This document shows, in pieces, positions 47,291-56,504 of a stretch of DNA of 56,532 nucleotides (position 1 is the stretch's first letter; each line of letters opens with the position of its first letter). The translations under genes and the position numbers were made by a program. Where the stretch lies: positions 1 through 56,532 of the forward strand of contig JACCYQ010000226.1 in the NCBI GenBank assembly GCA_013696395.1, read 5' to 3'. The DNA is from Chitinophagaceae bacterium. GTDB lineage: Bacteria; Bacteroidota; Bacteroidia; Chitinophagales; Chitinophagaceae. Under the pieces are notes generated by a model, which was not told where the DNA came from, made no database searches, and saw only the letters and a list, made by a program, of their open reading frames with translations.

Positions 47291-48067
47291 ATGAAGTATG
47301 TTGTTTCTAAAAATGTAGACGCATTTTTTACCATTATATATGATGTTGCGGTTTTCATTCTCCGTTTTTTCAAAGAAGCATTCAAGCCACCATTTGAGTT
47401 TGGTGAAATTATCCGCCAGTGTTACCAGGTAGGTTATCGCTCATTAGCATTAATTTCTATGACTGGTTTCATTACAGGATTTGTATTTACCAAGCAATCA
47501 AGGCCATCATTAGCAGAATTCGGTGCTACTTCCTGGCTCCCGAGTTTAGTGGCCATTGCCATTATCCGTGCATTGGCCCCTTTGGTTACAGCACTGATCT
47601 GTGCTGGTAAAGTGGGTTCCGGCATAGGTGCAGAATTGGGATCCATGAAAGTGACTGAGCAAATCGATGCCATAGAAGTATCCGGTGTTAACTCTTTTAA
47701 TTACCTGGTAGTGTCCAGGGTTTGGGCAACTACGCTGATGATTCCATTGTTAATGTGTTATACTGCATTCATGGCAATGATGGGAGCATTCCTGGATATT
47801 ACGCTAAACGAACAAACCAGTTTTTCCATATTTCTTACCAATGCATTCAGTAAAATAACTTTTCTTGATTTTACATCATCCGTTATCCGTTCAATTGTAT
47901 TTGGGTTTACAATAGGTATTGTTGGCAGTTACCAGGGATATAATACCAGCCAGGGAACACAAGGAGTAGGAAAGGCTGCAAACATGTCGGTAGTAATTTC
48001 CATGTTCCTTATTTTTATAGAAGAGATATTGATTGTTCAGATCGTTAATTATATCCGGGTAGCATAA
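47291..48067 (+). CDS. mlaE: MlaE-family lipid ABC transporter permease
   Basis: 258 residues from the ATG at 47291 (MKYVVSKNVDAFF). A TTG at 47261 is in frame, but ATG is preferred. Five or so membrane segments; ALAPLVTALICAGKVGSGIGAELGSMKVTEQIDAIEVSG (residues about 101-140, in part) is the MlaE/YrbE signature. With MlaF and MlaD downstream it forms an inner-membrane complex moving phospholipids between the inner and outer membranes. Its stop overlaps the mlaF start (TAATG). Confidence 0.94.
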   Translation: MKYVVSKNVDAFFTIIYDVAVFILRFFKEAFKPPFEFGEIIRQCYQVGYRSLALISMTGFITGFVFTKQSRPSLAEFGATSWLPSLVAIAIIRALAPLVTALICAGKVGSGIGAELGSMKVTEQIDAIEVSGVNSFNYLVVSRVWATTLMIPLLMCYTAFMAMMGAFLDITLNEQTSFSIFLTNAFSKITFLDFTSSVIRSIVFGFTIGIVGSYQGYNTSQGTQGVGKAANMSVVISMFLIFIEEILIVQIVNYIRVA

Positions 48068-48834
48068 TGCCAATACATACACATATAGATATGTCCAAAG
48101 AAATGATCCGCGTAACGGACCTTCATAAGGCATTTGGTGATAATGAAGTTTTAAGAGGAATTGATTTAATCGTTCATAAAGGTGAAAACGTAGTAGTATT
48201 GGGTCGTTCCGGAACTGGTAAATCTGTATTGATTAAAGTGATAGCCGGTTTGCTGAAACCTGACAGGGGAACAGTATTTGTTCTGGATGAGGAGGTTGAA
48301 CGATTGAATCACACCCAACTCAGGGCACTTCGGTTAAAAATTGGTTTTAGTTTTCAGAGCAGTGCTTTATATGATAGTATGACCGTGAGGGAAAACCTGG
48401 AATTTCCTTTGGTTCGCAATTCAAATGTAAGGCGCAAAGAAATTAATATGAGGGTGGAAGAAGCATTAGAAGCGGTAGGTCTTTCAAAAGCAATCAGCCA
48501 GATGCCTTCTGAATTATCAGGTGGTCAGCGAAAAAGAATTGGTATTGCCAGGACGCTGATCATGCGACCTTTGCTGATGTTATATGACGAACCAACGGCA
48601 GGACTTGACCCAATAACCTGTATTGAAATCAATGACCTGATCAACGAAGTGCAGGAAAGATATCATACATCATCCATCATTATTACACACGATTTAACTT
48701 GTGCAAAAGCTACTGCTGACAGGGTGGCCATGTTACTCGATGGCCAGTTTGCTAAAGAGGGTAGCTTTGAAGAAGTTTTTGATACAGATGATGAACGAAT
48801 AATAAGTTTTTATCACTACAATTTTATTACCTGA
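48067..48834 (+). CDS. mlaF: MlaF-family ABC transporter ATP-binding protein
   Basis: 255 residues. Walker A GRSGTGKS, signature LSGGQRKR and Walker B LLMLYDEP are intact, with the D-loop TAGLDP and switch His in ITHD. It powers the MlaE permease. The start at 48067 shares one base with the mlaE stop; a later ATG at 48091 (MSKEMIRV) is an alternative. Its own stop overlaps the mlaD start (TGATG), so the three genes are coupled. Confidence 0.95.
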   Translation: MPIHTHIDMSKEMIRVTDLHKAFGDNEVLRGIDLIVHKGENVVVLGRSGTGKSVLIKVIAGLLKPDRGTVFVLDEEVERLNHTQLRALRLKIGFSFQSSALYDSMTVRENLEFPLVRNSNVRRKEINMRVEEALEAVGLSKAISQMPSELSGGQRKRIGIARTLIMRPLLMLYDEPTAGLDPITCIEINDLINEVQERYHTSSIIITHDLTCAKATADRVAMLLDGQFAKEGSFEEVFDTDDERIISFYHYNFIT

Positions 48835-49826
48835 TGCGGTCCACAAAAAATACAAGAGCAGTTGTAATCGGAATTTTTATCATAGTTGGTCTGATAATTT
48901 TCGTGCTAGGTGTAATTACACTCAGCGGTCAAAGAAAATCATTCAGTAACGCAGTTAGCCTGAGTGCCATATTCGATAATGTAGAAGGCTTACAGGCCGG
49001 CAGCAATGTCTGGCTTAATGGTGTAAAAGTTGGAACCGTAAAAGACGTTCGCTTTAATGAAAATGGCAAGGTTGCTGTAAGCCTGGGTGTGGATGAAAAA
49101 ATGCAGACATATATCCATAAAGATGCGAAAGCCAAAGTAGGCAGCGATGGATTAATTGGAAATAAGATTATTGTATTGTATGGTGGTACCACTGCATCAC
49201 CTACCGTTAATGATGGCGATGTGCTGGCTGTTGAAAAAATTGCAGGCATGGAAGATATGATGGCAACCTTTCAATCTAACAATGAAAACCTGTTGTCTAT
49301 TACGGGCGATTTTAAAGAGATCAGTAGTAAACTGGCTAATGGCCAGGGCACTATTGGAAAACTGTTGAATGATGAAACGTTAAGCAACAGCATGGAATTG
49401 GCATTGGCCAATTTGCAAAGAGCGGCCAGCAATGCAACTGAAATCAGCCGGGATGTTTCTGCTTATACCAGCCAACTGCAAAAGGAAGGGACATTAGCAA
49501 ATGATTTGGTAACAGATACCGTTATATTCAATAACCTGCGCAGCAGCGTAGCAGAAATTGATCAACTTTCTAAAAAAGCAAATGAAGTGATGGCAACACT
49601 TCAAACAGCTTCGAATACTGTTAATACAAGCTTGACGGATAAAAACACACCGGCCGGCGCCATGTTGCAGGACAAAGAAACCGCAGCCAGTTTGAAAGCC
49701 ACGATTAAAAATTTAGAAACCAGTACCAAAAAACTGGATGAAAATATGGAGGCGCTTCAACATAATTTTTTACTGCGTGGCTTTTTCAGAAAAAGAGAAA
49801 AAGAAGCAGCAAAAAATGAGCAGTAA
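48834..49826 (+). CDS. mlaD: MlaD-family MCE-domain lipid-binding protein
   Basis: 330 residues. One N-terminal membrane helix (about 8-27) anchors it, followed by the MCE domain (about 36-120) with FDNVEGLQAGSNVWLNGVKVGTVKDV and GLIGNKIIVLYGG, and a long helical tail (about 150-300) that includes ISGDFKEISSKLANGQGTIGKLLND-type repeats (here ITGDFKEI). MlaD hexamers form the periplasmic lipid channel. No mlaC or mlaB is present after it, as is usual in Bacteroidetes operons. Confidence 0.93.
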   Translation: MRSTKNTRAVVIGIFIIVGLIIFVLGVITLSGQRKSFSNAVSLSAIFDNVEGLQAGSNVWLNGVKVGTVKDVRFNENGKVAVSLGVDEKMQTYIHKDAKAKVGSDGLIGNKIIVLYGGTTASPTVNDGDVLAVEKIAGMEDMMATFQSNNENLLSITGDFKEISSKLANGQGTIGKLLNDETLSNSMELALANLQRAASNATEISRDVSAYTSQLQKEGTLANDLVTDTVIFNNLRSSVAEIDQLSKKANEVMATLQTASNTVNTSLTDKNTPAGAMLQDKETAASLKATIKNLETSTKKLDENMEALQHNFLLRGFFRKREKEAAKNEQ

Positions 49827-49942
49827 CCTGTGATTAGAATTTGTTACCAGATCCAGACTATAAAGCCGGAATTTTTTGGTTTAACATAAGTGGTGGATAT
49901 GATCGTTTGCCACTAGTGAGTTCCCTTTTACCACACATCAGA

Positions 49943-49980
49943 CCTGCCTGCCGGCAGCCTGCCTGTCCGGTAGGCGGGGT
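49943..49980. repeat. GC-rich palindromic repeat (GCCTGCC type)
   Basis: Thirty-eight bases much richer in G+C than their surroundings, containing the perfect palindrome CTGCCGGCAG and a second imperfect pair CCTGCC / GGTAGGCGGG. Repeats of this GCCTGCCGGCAGGC type occur dispersed between genes in Bacteroidetes. Only one copy is visible here. Confidence 0.5.
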
Positions 49981-50042
49981 AGCTTTCTGATTCATATTGC
50001 CGCGATTTTCTTAGTTTAGTGTTACTATCAATTTATATCAAT

Positions 50043-51356
50043 ATGAAAAAAATATGGTTTCCTTTTTGCATGCTGCTGGCTTCGCTTACCCATGCCCAGA
50101 TTAAGGCCGATGATGTTCAAAGTTTTACTCTTGGTAATGGAATGAAGTTTTTGGTGGTTGAAGATTTTTCAATCCCTAACGCCAATATGTACCTGTTTTA
50201 CCGGGTGGGTTCCAGAAATGAATACCAGGGTATTACCGGCCTTTCGCATTTCTTTGAACATATGATGTTTAATGGGGCTAAAAAATATGGTCCCAAGGAA
50301 TTTGACCGCACCATGGAATTTAATGGCGGTGCCAATAATGCATATACCCGGGAAGATATAACTGTTTATACAAATTGGTTTCCGGCATCTGTCGCCGATA
50401 TCATGTTCGATCTTGAAGCCGATCGTATTTCAAGCCTGAGTATCGATTCTGCGATGGTTGAAAGTGAAAGGGGAGTGGTGATCTCAGAAAGAAGTACGAG
50501 CCTTGAAAATTCACCCTGGGCATTATTAACACAATCGGTTCAGGCGCAGGCTTTCCAGGAACATCCATACCACTGGCCGGTTATCGGTTACCTGGATGAT
50601 ATGAAAAACTGGAAGCAGGCTGATCTGGAACGTTATTTCAAAACTTATTATGCTCCAAATAATAGTATAGTAGTTGTTTCAGGCGCTATGAAAACTGCTG
50701 AAGTAAAAAGACTCGCTGAAAAATATTTCGCATCAATTCCTGAACAACCAAGCCCGCCTGCGGTAAATATTGTGGAACCACCGCAAACCGGTGAAAGAAG
50801 AATCTTACTGGAAAAAGAAGTAAATACGCCTTACCTCAATATCGCATACCGTGTTCCTGAAGCAAATCACCCGGATTATTACGCATTGGTATTATTAAGT
50901 GAAATCCTGAGCAGTGGAAATTCGTCCCGGCTTTATGCTGAATTGGTCGATGAAAAGCAATTAGCTACAGCAGTTTTTACATCATACCAGGAAAGTTTTG
51001 ATCCTACACTTTTTAATTTTTATGCTGTTACTAATAAAGGGATCAACGAAACAGCTCTTGAAAATGCTGTTTATGCCATTATCGAAAAAATAAAATCAGA
51101 AGGTATTACAGAAAAAGAATTGCAGAAAGTAAAGAACCAGAAATTGGTTGATTTTTACCGCCAGGTAGAAACCATCAATGGTAAATCAAATAATATAGGA
51201 ACCTATGAAGTTTTTTTCGGCGATTACAGAAAAATGTTCGAAGCGCCGGAGATGTTCAATAAAGTTACAGCTGAAGATATTCAACGGGTGGCTAACACGT
51301 ACCTGCATGTTAAAAACAGGACAGTAGGGATTTTAAAATCAGATACCAGTAAATAA
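50043..51356 (+). CDS. M16-family zinc metallopeptidase, active subunit
   Basis: 437 residues with a signal peptide ending THAQ (about residue 19). The inverted zinc motif HFFEH is at 69-73 and the third ligand Glu in ERGVVISER at about 149. The fold repeat has R/Y substrate residues later (NSSRLYAEL). It pairs with the inactive subunit encoded 42 bases downstream to form a periplasmic clamshell peptidase. A GTG at 50019 is in frame, but the ATG precedes the signal peptide directly. Confidence 0.93.
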   Translation: MKKIWFPFCMLLASLTHAQIKADDVQSFTLGNGMKFLVVEDFSIPNANMYLFYRVGSRNEYQGITGLSHFFEHMMFNGAKKYGPKEFDRTMEFNGGANNAYTREDITVYTNWFPASVADIMFDLEADRISSLSIDSAMVESERGVVISERSTSLENSPWALLTQSVQAQAFQEHPYHWPVIGYLDDMKNWKQADLERYFKTYYAPNNSIVVVSGAMKTAEVKRLAEKYFASIPEQPSPPAVNIVEPPQTGERRILLEKEVNTPYLNIAYRVPEANHPDYYALVLLSEILSSGNSSRLYAELVDEKQLATAVFTSYQESFDPTLFNFYAVTNKGINETALENAVYAIIEKIKSEGITEKELQKVKNQKLVDFYRQVETINGKSNNIGTYEVFFGDYRKMFEAPEMFNKVTAEDIQRVANTYLHVKNRTVGILKSDTSK

Positions 51357-51398
51357 AGAACAGGCATTAAAAATTGAACCATATTTAAAATATTTGAC

Positions 51399-52802
51399 AT
51401 GAAATTTATGAAAGCAATATATCTCTGTTTGTTTGTTAGCTGCATGCTGTTGGTTTCGGGTATATCGGCACAGGATTTCAAACTGCCTGCATACCAGCAA
51501 TTCACTTTAAAAAACGGGTTGAAAGTTTTCCTGGTAGAACAACATGAAGTGCCTACCATCAGTGTTTCAGTTATCATGCCTGCCGGCGCTATTTATGATG
51601 GTGAAAAAGCAGGGTTGGCTTCACTTACAGCCACCGCGTTAAAACACGGCACTAAAAATTTTCCTAAGGCTTTGTTAGATGAAGAATTGGATTTCATAGG
51701 CGCTTCTGTTAATACCTATGCCTCTAAAGAATCAGCGGGCTTGTCCGCAACTTTCGCGGCCAAAGACCGCAACAAAGTTTTAAACATCATACAGGAATTA
51801 TTAACTGCTCCTGTATTTGATACTGCTGAATTCTCTAAAGAAAAATCAAGAACTCTTGTTCAATTAGAGCAGGCTAAAGAAAGTCCACGGGCGGTGATCG
51901 GTTCTTACTTCGATAAATTTTTATATGGAGATCATGTGTATGGAAATATTATTAGTGGAACTGTGAACACGGTTTCTGGTTTATCAACAAAAGACCTGCA
52001 GAATTTTTATGCAATCAACTATATCCCTAATGGGTCCGCCATTGCTATTGCTGGTGATTTTAACAGCAAGGAGATGAAGGATGCTGTTACCAAACTTTTT
52101 TCTGGCTGGAAAAAAGGAAATCAATCCGGTACTGACATGGCCAAACAAACAATCAGCAAACCAGTTAATAACCGCGTACTACTGATCAACAAAGACGATG
52201 CAAAAGAAACCACATTTTATATCGGCGCGCCTGGTATCTCCCGCAATAATCCTGATTATGTTTCCGTAGAAGTGATCAACACTTTATTTGGTGGCCGTTT
52301 TACTTCTATGCTGAATGATGAATTAAGAGTGAATACTGGTCTTACCTACGGTGCACGCAGTGGATTTTCTCCCTTGAAAAATGGCGGATCGTTTTCAATT
52401 TCCACCTTTACCGCAAAAGAAACTACCGAACAAGCCATAGATAAGGCGCTGGAAGTTTTGCAAGCGCTTCACCAGAAAGGTGTGGATGAAACTTCATTGA
52501 CATCAGCTAAAAATTATGTAAAAGGACAGTTCCCTCCCCGTTATGAAACCAGCAGTCAGTTGGCTTCATTAATGACACAAATGTTCTGGTATAATTTTGA
52601 CGAGTCTTTTATTAATAATTTTCAAAAGAATGTGGATGGTCTTACAGTAACGAAAGCAAAAGAAATCATCGCCACTTATTTTCCAAAAGATAAATTACAA
52701 TTTGTGATGGTAGGTCGTTCTGCCGATATAAAAAAATTGGTAGAAAAATATGGTCCTGTAACGGAAGTTGAAATTACCGGGGAGCCTAAAAAAGCATTCT
52801 AA
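51399..52802 (+). CDS. M16-family peptidase-like protein, inactive subunit
   Basis: 467 residues with a signal peptide (MKFMKAIYLCLFVSCMLLVSGISAQ, in part). The place where HxxEH should stand reads LASLTATALKHG, so no zinc site. The substrate-binding R/Y pair of inactive partners is likely in FGGRFTSMLNDELR and GLTYGARS. It complements the active subunit upstream in the usual alpha/beta arrangement. A long bidirectional terminator follows. Confidence 0.92.
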   Translation: MKFMKAIYLCLFVSCMLLVSGISAQDFKLPAYQQFTLKNGLKVFLVEQHEVPTISVSVIMPAGAIYDGEKAGLASLTATALKHGTKNFPKALLDEELDFIGASVNTYASKESAGLSATFAAKDRNKVLNIIQELLTAPVFDTAEFSKEKSRTLVQLEQAKESPRAVIGSYFDKFLYGDHVYGNIISGTVNTVSGLSTKDLQNFYAINYIPNGSAIAIAGDFNSKEMKDAVTKLFSGWKKGNQSGTDMAKQTISKPVNNRVLLINKDDAKETTFYIGAPGISRNNPDYVSVEVINTLFGGRFTSMLNDELRVNTGLTYGARSGFSPLKNGGSFSISTFTAKETTEQAIDKALEVLQALHQKGVDETSLTSAKNYVKGQFPPRYETSSQLASLMTQMFWYNFDESFINNFQKNVDGLTVTKAKEIIATYFPKDKLQFVMVGRSADIKKLVEKYGPVTEVEITGEPKKAF

Positions 52803-52815
52803 CATTCAACAAATT

Positions 52816-52854
52816 AAAAAAGCCTTTCCTCAATTTAAAGGAAAGGCTTTTTTG
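52816..52854. terminator. Bidirectional terminator between the M16 and SPFH genes
   Basis: A 14-base perfect inverted repeat (52816-52829 with 52840-52853), AAAAAAGCCTTTCC and its complement, with a ten-base loop and T-runs in both directions. It ends the M16 pair on the plus strand and the nfeD-SPFH pair on the minus strand. Confidence 0.82.
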
Positions 52855-52874
52855 TTGAATTAAAAAGTGTTTGT

Positions 52875-53816
52875 TTATCTGCTCACTTGTGGCGGTTCAA
52901 CTTTGGTTTTATTTAATACGGAAGTAATACTGGTGATCACACCGGCAATATCTGAAAGATCTGCAGGAACGATCATGGTATTATTTATTTTCGCCAGCTT
53001 TCCAAATTCATCAAGGTATTGTTCTGCAATACGCAGGTTAACCGCATTCATGCCACCTTCTGTATTGATTGATTTGGCTATTTCAGTAATACCTTTTGCG
53101 GTTGCAACAGCTACCAGTTCAATTTCCGCTGCGGTACCGGCAGCTTCGTTTATACGGCGTTGTTTCTCACCTTCAGAACGGGCAATGGCTTCCTGTTTAT
53201 CACCTTCTGCACGGTTGATCTTTGCTTGCTTATCACCTTCGGATTCCGCAATCAAAGCTCTTTTTTCCCGCTCGGCACGCATTTGTTTTTCCATTGCATC
53301 TTTAATGCTTTGGGGTGGTGAAATATTTTTCACTTCATACCGGGAAACTTTAATGCCCCAGGGACCACTGGCTTTATCAACGGCCTCCACGATACTGGCA
53401 TTTACGGTTTCTCTTTCTTCAAAAGTTTTATCCAGTTCCATTCTGCCAATTACACTACGCATGGTCGTTTGTGAAATCTGCACCACGGCAAATTTATAGT
53501 TATCAATTCCGTAAGATGCTTTCTGGGGATCAATCACCTGCAGGTACAAAATACCATCTACTTCTACAGCAATGTTGTCTTTGGTAATACAAATTTGCGA
53601 TGCAACGTCAATAGCCTGTTCTTTTTGATTTTGACGATAAGCGATTTTGTCTATAAAAGGAATCAGGATATGAAAACCTGCTTCTAATGTACGGCTGTAC
53701 TTACCCAGCCTTTCTACTATGTACACCGAACGTTGCGGTACCACTTTAAACGTAGATAAAAATGCAATCAGCAGAAATACAATGAGAACAATTAAAATAA
53801 TAGTTGATGCAGTCAT
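52875..53816 (-). CDS. SPFH-domain protein (stomatin/QmcA-like)
   Basis: 313 residues: an N-terminal membrane anchor (about 4-22), the SPFH domain (about 25-190) with QRSVYIVERLGKYSRTLEAGFH and FIDKIAYRQ, and a coiled coil rich in Ala/Glu/Arg with the repeated EGDKQ / AEGDKQ motif (about 200-250). Such proteins build membrane scaffolds and are almost always paired with NfeD, which is encoded two bases upstream. Confidence 0.94.
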   Translation of the reverse strand: MTASTIILIVLIVFLLIAFLSTFKVVPQRSVYIVERLGKYSRTLEAGFHILIPFIDKIAYRQNQKEQAIDVASQICITKDNIAVEVDGILYLQVIDPQKASYGIDNYKFAVVQISQTTMRSVIGRMELDKTFEERETVNASIVEAVDKASGPWGIKVSRYEVKNISPPQSIKDAMEKQMRAEREKRALIAESEGDKQAKINRAEGDKQEAIARSEGEKQRRINEAAGTAAEIELVAVATAKGITEIAKSINTEGGMNAVNLRIAEQYLDEFGKLAKINNTMIVPADLSDIAGVITSITSVLNKTKVEPPQVSR

Positions 53817-53818
53817 AA

Positions 53819-54262
53819 TTAAATTTTGGTTGATTTTACAATTAATAAAATGCTGTCGTTACCAACAACGGTAACATTTTCACCTTTTTCTATCATATCT
53901 TCTGATTTGGCATCCCAGCTGGTTCCTTTAAAATCTACTTTACCATTTTGGCCGGGGCCGATAAAAGTTTCTGCTTTGCCAATTTTGCCAATAAATTCGT
54001 CTTCGATTTCTGTGGCATTTTTTCTTGACCACATAATATTTTTCAATGATTTTCTAAATAACAGGATGGTCAGGATTGCACTGCCTAAAAAAATGACTAA
54101 CTGGAGATTTAAAGAAACATCAACAAAGAAAGTAAGTATAGCAACGATCCAGGCGCCAATGGCAAAAAAGAAAAGAATAAGGCCGGGTACTGCGAATTCC
54201 AGTAAAAAAAGTATAAAGCCTAAAATAAACCAGATAACAGCGGCATCATAAAAACTTTCCAT
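53819..54262 (-). CDS. NfeD-like membrane protein
   Basis: 147 residues: two or three N-terminal membrane helices (about 8-70) and a C-terminal OB-fold domain (about 85-145) with FIGKIGKAETFIGPGQNGKVDFKGTSWDAKS (in part) and the end SILLIVKST. This is the short NfeD form without a protease domain. It is first in the pair with the SPFH gene, two bases apart, so the two are co-translated. Confidence 0.92.
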   Translation of the reverse strand: MESFYDAAVIWFILGFILFLLEFAVPGLILFFFAIGAWIVAILTFFVDVSLNLQLVIFLGSAILTILLFRKSLKNIMWSRKNATEIEDEFIGKIGKAETFIGPGQNGKVDFKGTSWDAKSEDMIEKGENVTVVGNDSILLIVKSTKI

Positions 54263-54292
54263 TAATTATATTTGATTTGAGGGGTAACTTTT

Positions 54293-54300
54293 CAAATATA
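54293..54300 (-). promoter_or_regulatory. -7 box of nfeD-SPFH
   Basis: Minus-strand TATATTTG fits TAnnTTTG and ends 31 bases before the NfeD-like start. No -33 match. Confidence 0.4.
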
Positions 54301-54367
54301 ATCTATAAAGTTTTATAATCAGTTTGTTTTAGAAATTTGGACCGGGCGAGATTCGTAGCAATTTTTT

Positions 54368-54793
54368 TTACTCCGAATTAGGATGTTTGCATAATTCCCA
54401 ATAGGCAAATATCACAGAAAGAGATTTTGACATTTCTTCTACGCTATATTCTTTTTTAAAAAAACCTTGAACGGTTAATTCTGTATAACCTTTATGTACC
54501 TGTGATTTTTCTGCTGAAGTAGAGAAAAATATAAACGGGATACTTTTGCGTCTTAGATAGGGATCAGAATCAATACGCTGTTTAAATTGAATTCCATTAA
54601 TAACGGGAAGATTGATATCGCAAAGAATGACGAAAGGTTGTTCTGTAGTCTCTTTTAAATATTCCAGACCATCGGATGCTAAAGAAAAAAATATAATCTT
54701 ATTTTGCACACCTATATCTTTTATTATTTGCTTGTAAATTTCCTGGTCATCAGGATCGTCTTCTACAATTAAAATAGGACCCGATTTTGCCAT
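54368..54793 (-). CDS. Single-domain response regulator
   Basis: 141 residues, a CheY-like receiver without output domain. The acidic pocket is E11-D12-D13, the phosphoacceptor D59 (ILCDINLP), the switch residues S91/T92 (FFSTS) and the conserved Lys about 113 (GFFKKEY). Regulators of this short type, common in Bacteroidetes, often work with hybrid or phytochrome-like kinases; none is encoded in the window. Confidence 0.92.
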   Translation of the reverse strand: MAKSGPILIVEDDPDDQEIYKQIIKDIGVQNKIIFFSLASDGLEYLKETTEQPFVILCDINLPVINGIQFKQRIDSDPYLRRKSIPFIFFSTSAEKSQVHKGYTELTVQGFFKKEYSVEEMSKSLSVIFAYWELCKHPNSE

Positions 54794-55042
54794 AAATTAA
54801 TTTTTACTTTAATTTTTTAGAAATTGTGTGTAAATGATATACTAAATGTAAAAATATTATTTAATTATCATGCCAGAAAGGCATTTGAAGTATTGATTAA
54901 GATAGATTAATTATCTTTTACCCCGGGCACATTGTTTGAACAATCAAAATTCAGCGAATGTCTTTGCTTATTTATAGGGTTCCCATTAACAGTTACAATA
55001 ATTCCATTTTAAGCGTTTCATTTATATTAAATAAATTTTCTC

Positions 55043-55936
55043 ATGGATATTAATCATGCTTTTGAACTTATTGTTCAAAAATTATCGGTCTGGGCTAAGG
55101 AAACTATTTTGCTTTTGCCAAATATCGCTATTGCGGCTATGATATTAGTGTTAGGATTGATGATTTCCAGGCTGATTAAAAAATACGTAAAAAGAATTTT
55201 CAACAAACTATTCCGTAACGCGGCCCTAAGTAACCTTTTTACTTTTTTGGTTTATGTTTTTTTATTGGGCGTTACATTATTTTTCGCTCTCAGTGTTTTG
55301 CAATTGGATAAGGTGGTTACATCCATTTTAGCGGGTGCGGGTATTATTGGATTAGCGTTAGCCTTCGCTTTCCAGGACATTGCGGCAAATGTTATGTCAG
55401 GAATTGTTATTTCTGTTAGAAGGCCGTTTCGTATAGGCCACATTGTAAAGATCAGGGATCATATGGGTCCGGTGATGGAGATTAATTTACGCGATACGGT
55501 CATTAAAACATTCCAGGGGCAAATGGTCATCATTCCCAATAAGGATTTGCTGCAAAATCCCATTGAAAATTATTCATTAATGGGAAAACGAAGAATGGAT
55601 TTAACCGTAGGTGTTTCTTATGGTGAAGATTTGGAAAAAGTGAAAATGATCACCTTACAGGCGGTTGAAGATATTGAGGGCAGAACCGCTGATGACATAA
55701 CGCTTTTTTACCAGGAATTTGGTGACAGCTCCATCAATTTCGTTTTGCGCATTTGGGTTAATACCGCTGAACAGGTTCCCTTTTTACAATTGAGAAGTGA
55801 CGCCGTAATGCGGATTAAAAAAGCCTTTGATAAAAATAATATTACCATTCCATTCCCAATCAGAACCCTGGATTTTGGAATTAAAGGAGGGTTGCCACTC
55901 CATGAAGCATTGATGAAGAATGATGAACGTTCATAA
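55043..55936 (+). CDS. Mechanosensitive ion channel, MscS family (short form)
   Basis: 297 residues with three membrane segments, close to E. coli MscS in size. The pore helix is ILAGAGIIGLALAFAFQD (about 95-112), followed by RRPFRIGHIVKIRDHMGPV and IPNKDL. A second, longer MscS paralogue is at 15.4 kb. It stands alone between the response regulator and the AAA+ gene, both on the other strand. Confidence 0.94.
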   Translation: MDINHAFELIVQKLSVWAKETILLLPNIAIAAMILVLGLMISRLIKKYVKRIFNKLFRNAALSNLFTFLVYVFLLGVTLFFALSVLQLDKVVTSILAGAGIIGLALAFAFQDIAANVMSGIVISVRRPFRIGHIVKIRDHMGPVMEINLRDTVIKTFQGQMVIIPNKDLLQNPIENYSLMGKRRMDLTVGVSYGEDLEKVKMITLQAVEDIEGRTADDITLFYQEFGDSSINFVLRIWVNTAEQVPFLQLRSDAVMRIKKAFDKNNITIPFPIRTLDFGIKGGLPLHEALMKNDERS

Positions 55937-55955
55937 AAGGATATCTTTTCTTTGT

Positions 55956-56504
55956 TTAGACGGGCGGAAAATGAATTGCATACCGCAACCTCCTTAGAAA
56001 GGCCTGGTCTATATTCGATTTCAAGTTGGAAGAAAGTATAACCAACCCTTTATATTCTTCTATTCTTTGCATTAAATAAGCGACTTCCTGGTTGGCATAC
56101 TTGTCATGCGAATCTTTCACTTCAGTTCGCTTACCAAACAATGCATCCGCTTCATCAAAGAATAATATCCATCCTTTGTCTTCTGCCACAGAAAATAATG
56201 TAGAAAGATTCTTTTCCGTTTCACCAATATATTTTGAATCAAATTTTGAAAGATCTACTTTATACAATTCTTTGCCTGCGTTCGTAGCCATCATGGTTGC
56301 ATAGGTCAACTTACCTGATTTTTTGCGTCCGTAAAATAAAACAGGCAAACCCTTTTTTTCTTTTTCACCAGGTGATCCTGATTTCTTTCCAGGCATATTC
56401 AGCCAATCATTTATTTCCTGCAATGGTTTCGAAAGGGAGAGTTTAACAATGGCCTGGTCCATGGATTCAGGTAATTGAGTTGTTGGGGATGATTTTGGTT
56501 CCAT
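55956..56504 (-). CDS. Small AAA+ ATPase domain protein with altered Walker A
   Basis: 182 residues. After a Pro/Ser-rich N-terminus comes a AAA+ core. Walker A reads GRKKSGKLT (59-67), where relatives read GPPGTGKT: the Gly and Lys are present, but the Ser/Thr after Lys is Leu. Walker B ILFFDEADALFGKR (113-126) is intact, as are the sensor-like SSN and RR pair. The chain stops after FPPV, so the C-terminal lid is missing. Close relatives known to me accompany contractile injection systems or stand alone in Bacteroidetes; no such cluster is visible before the window ends 28 bases later. Confidence 0.8.
   Translation of the reverse strand: MEPKSSPTTQLPESMDQAIVKLSLSKPLQEINDWLNMPGKKSGSPGEKEKKGLPVLFYGRKKSGKLTYATMMATNAGKELYKVDLSKFDSKYIGETEKNLSTLFSVAEDKGWILFFDEADALFGKRTEVKDSHDKYANQEVAYLMQRIEEYKGLVILSSNLKSNIDQAFLRRLRYAIHFPPV

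Noticed and set aside
51399-52802. A damaged M16 gene (pseudogene) because HxxEH is missing.
   Set aside because: The frame is full length, secreted and well kept; loss of the zinc site is normal for the partner subunit.
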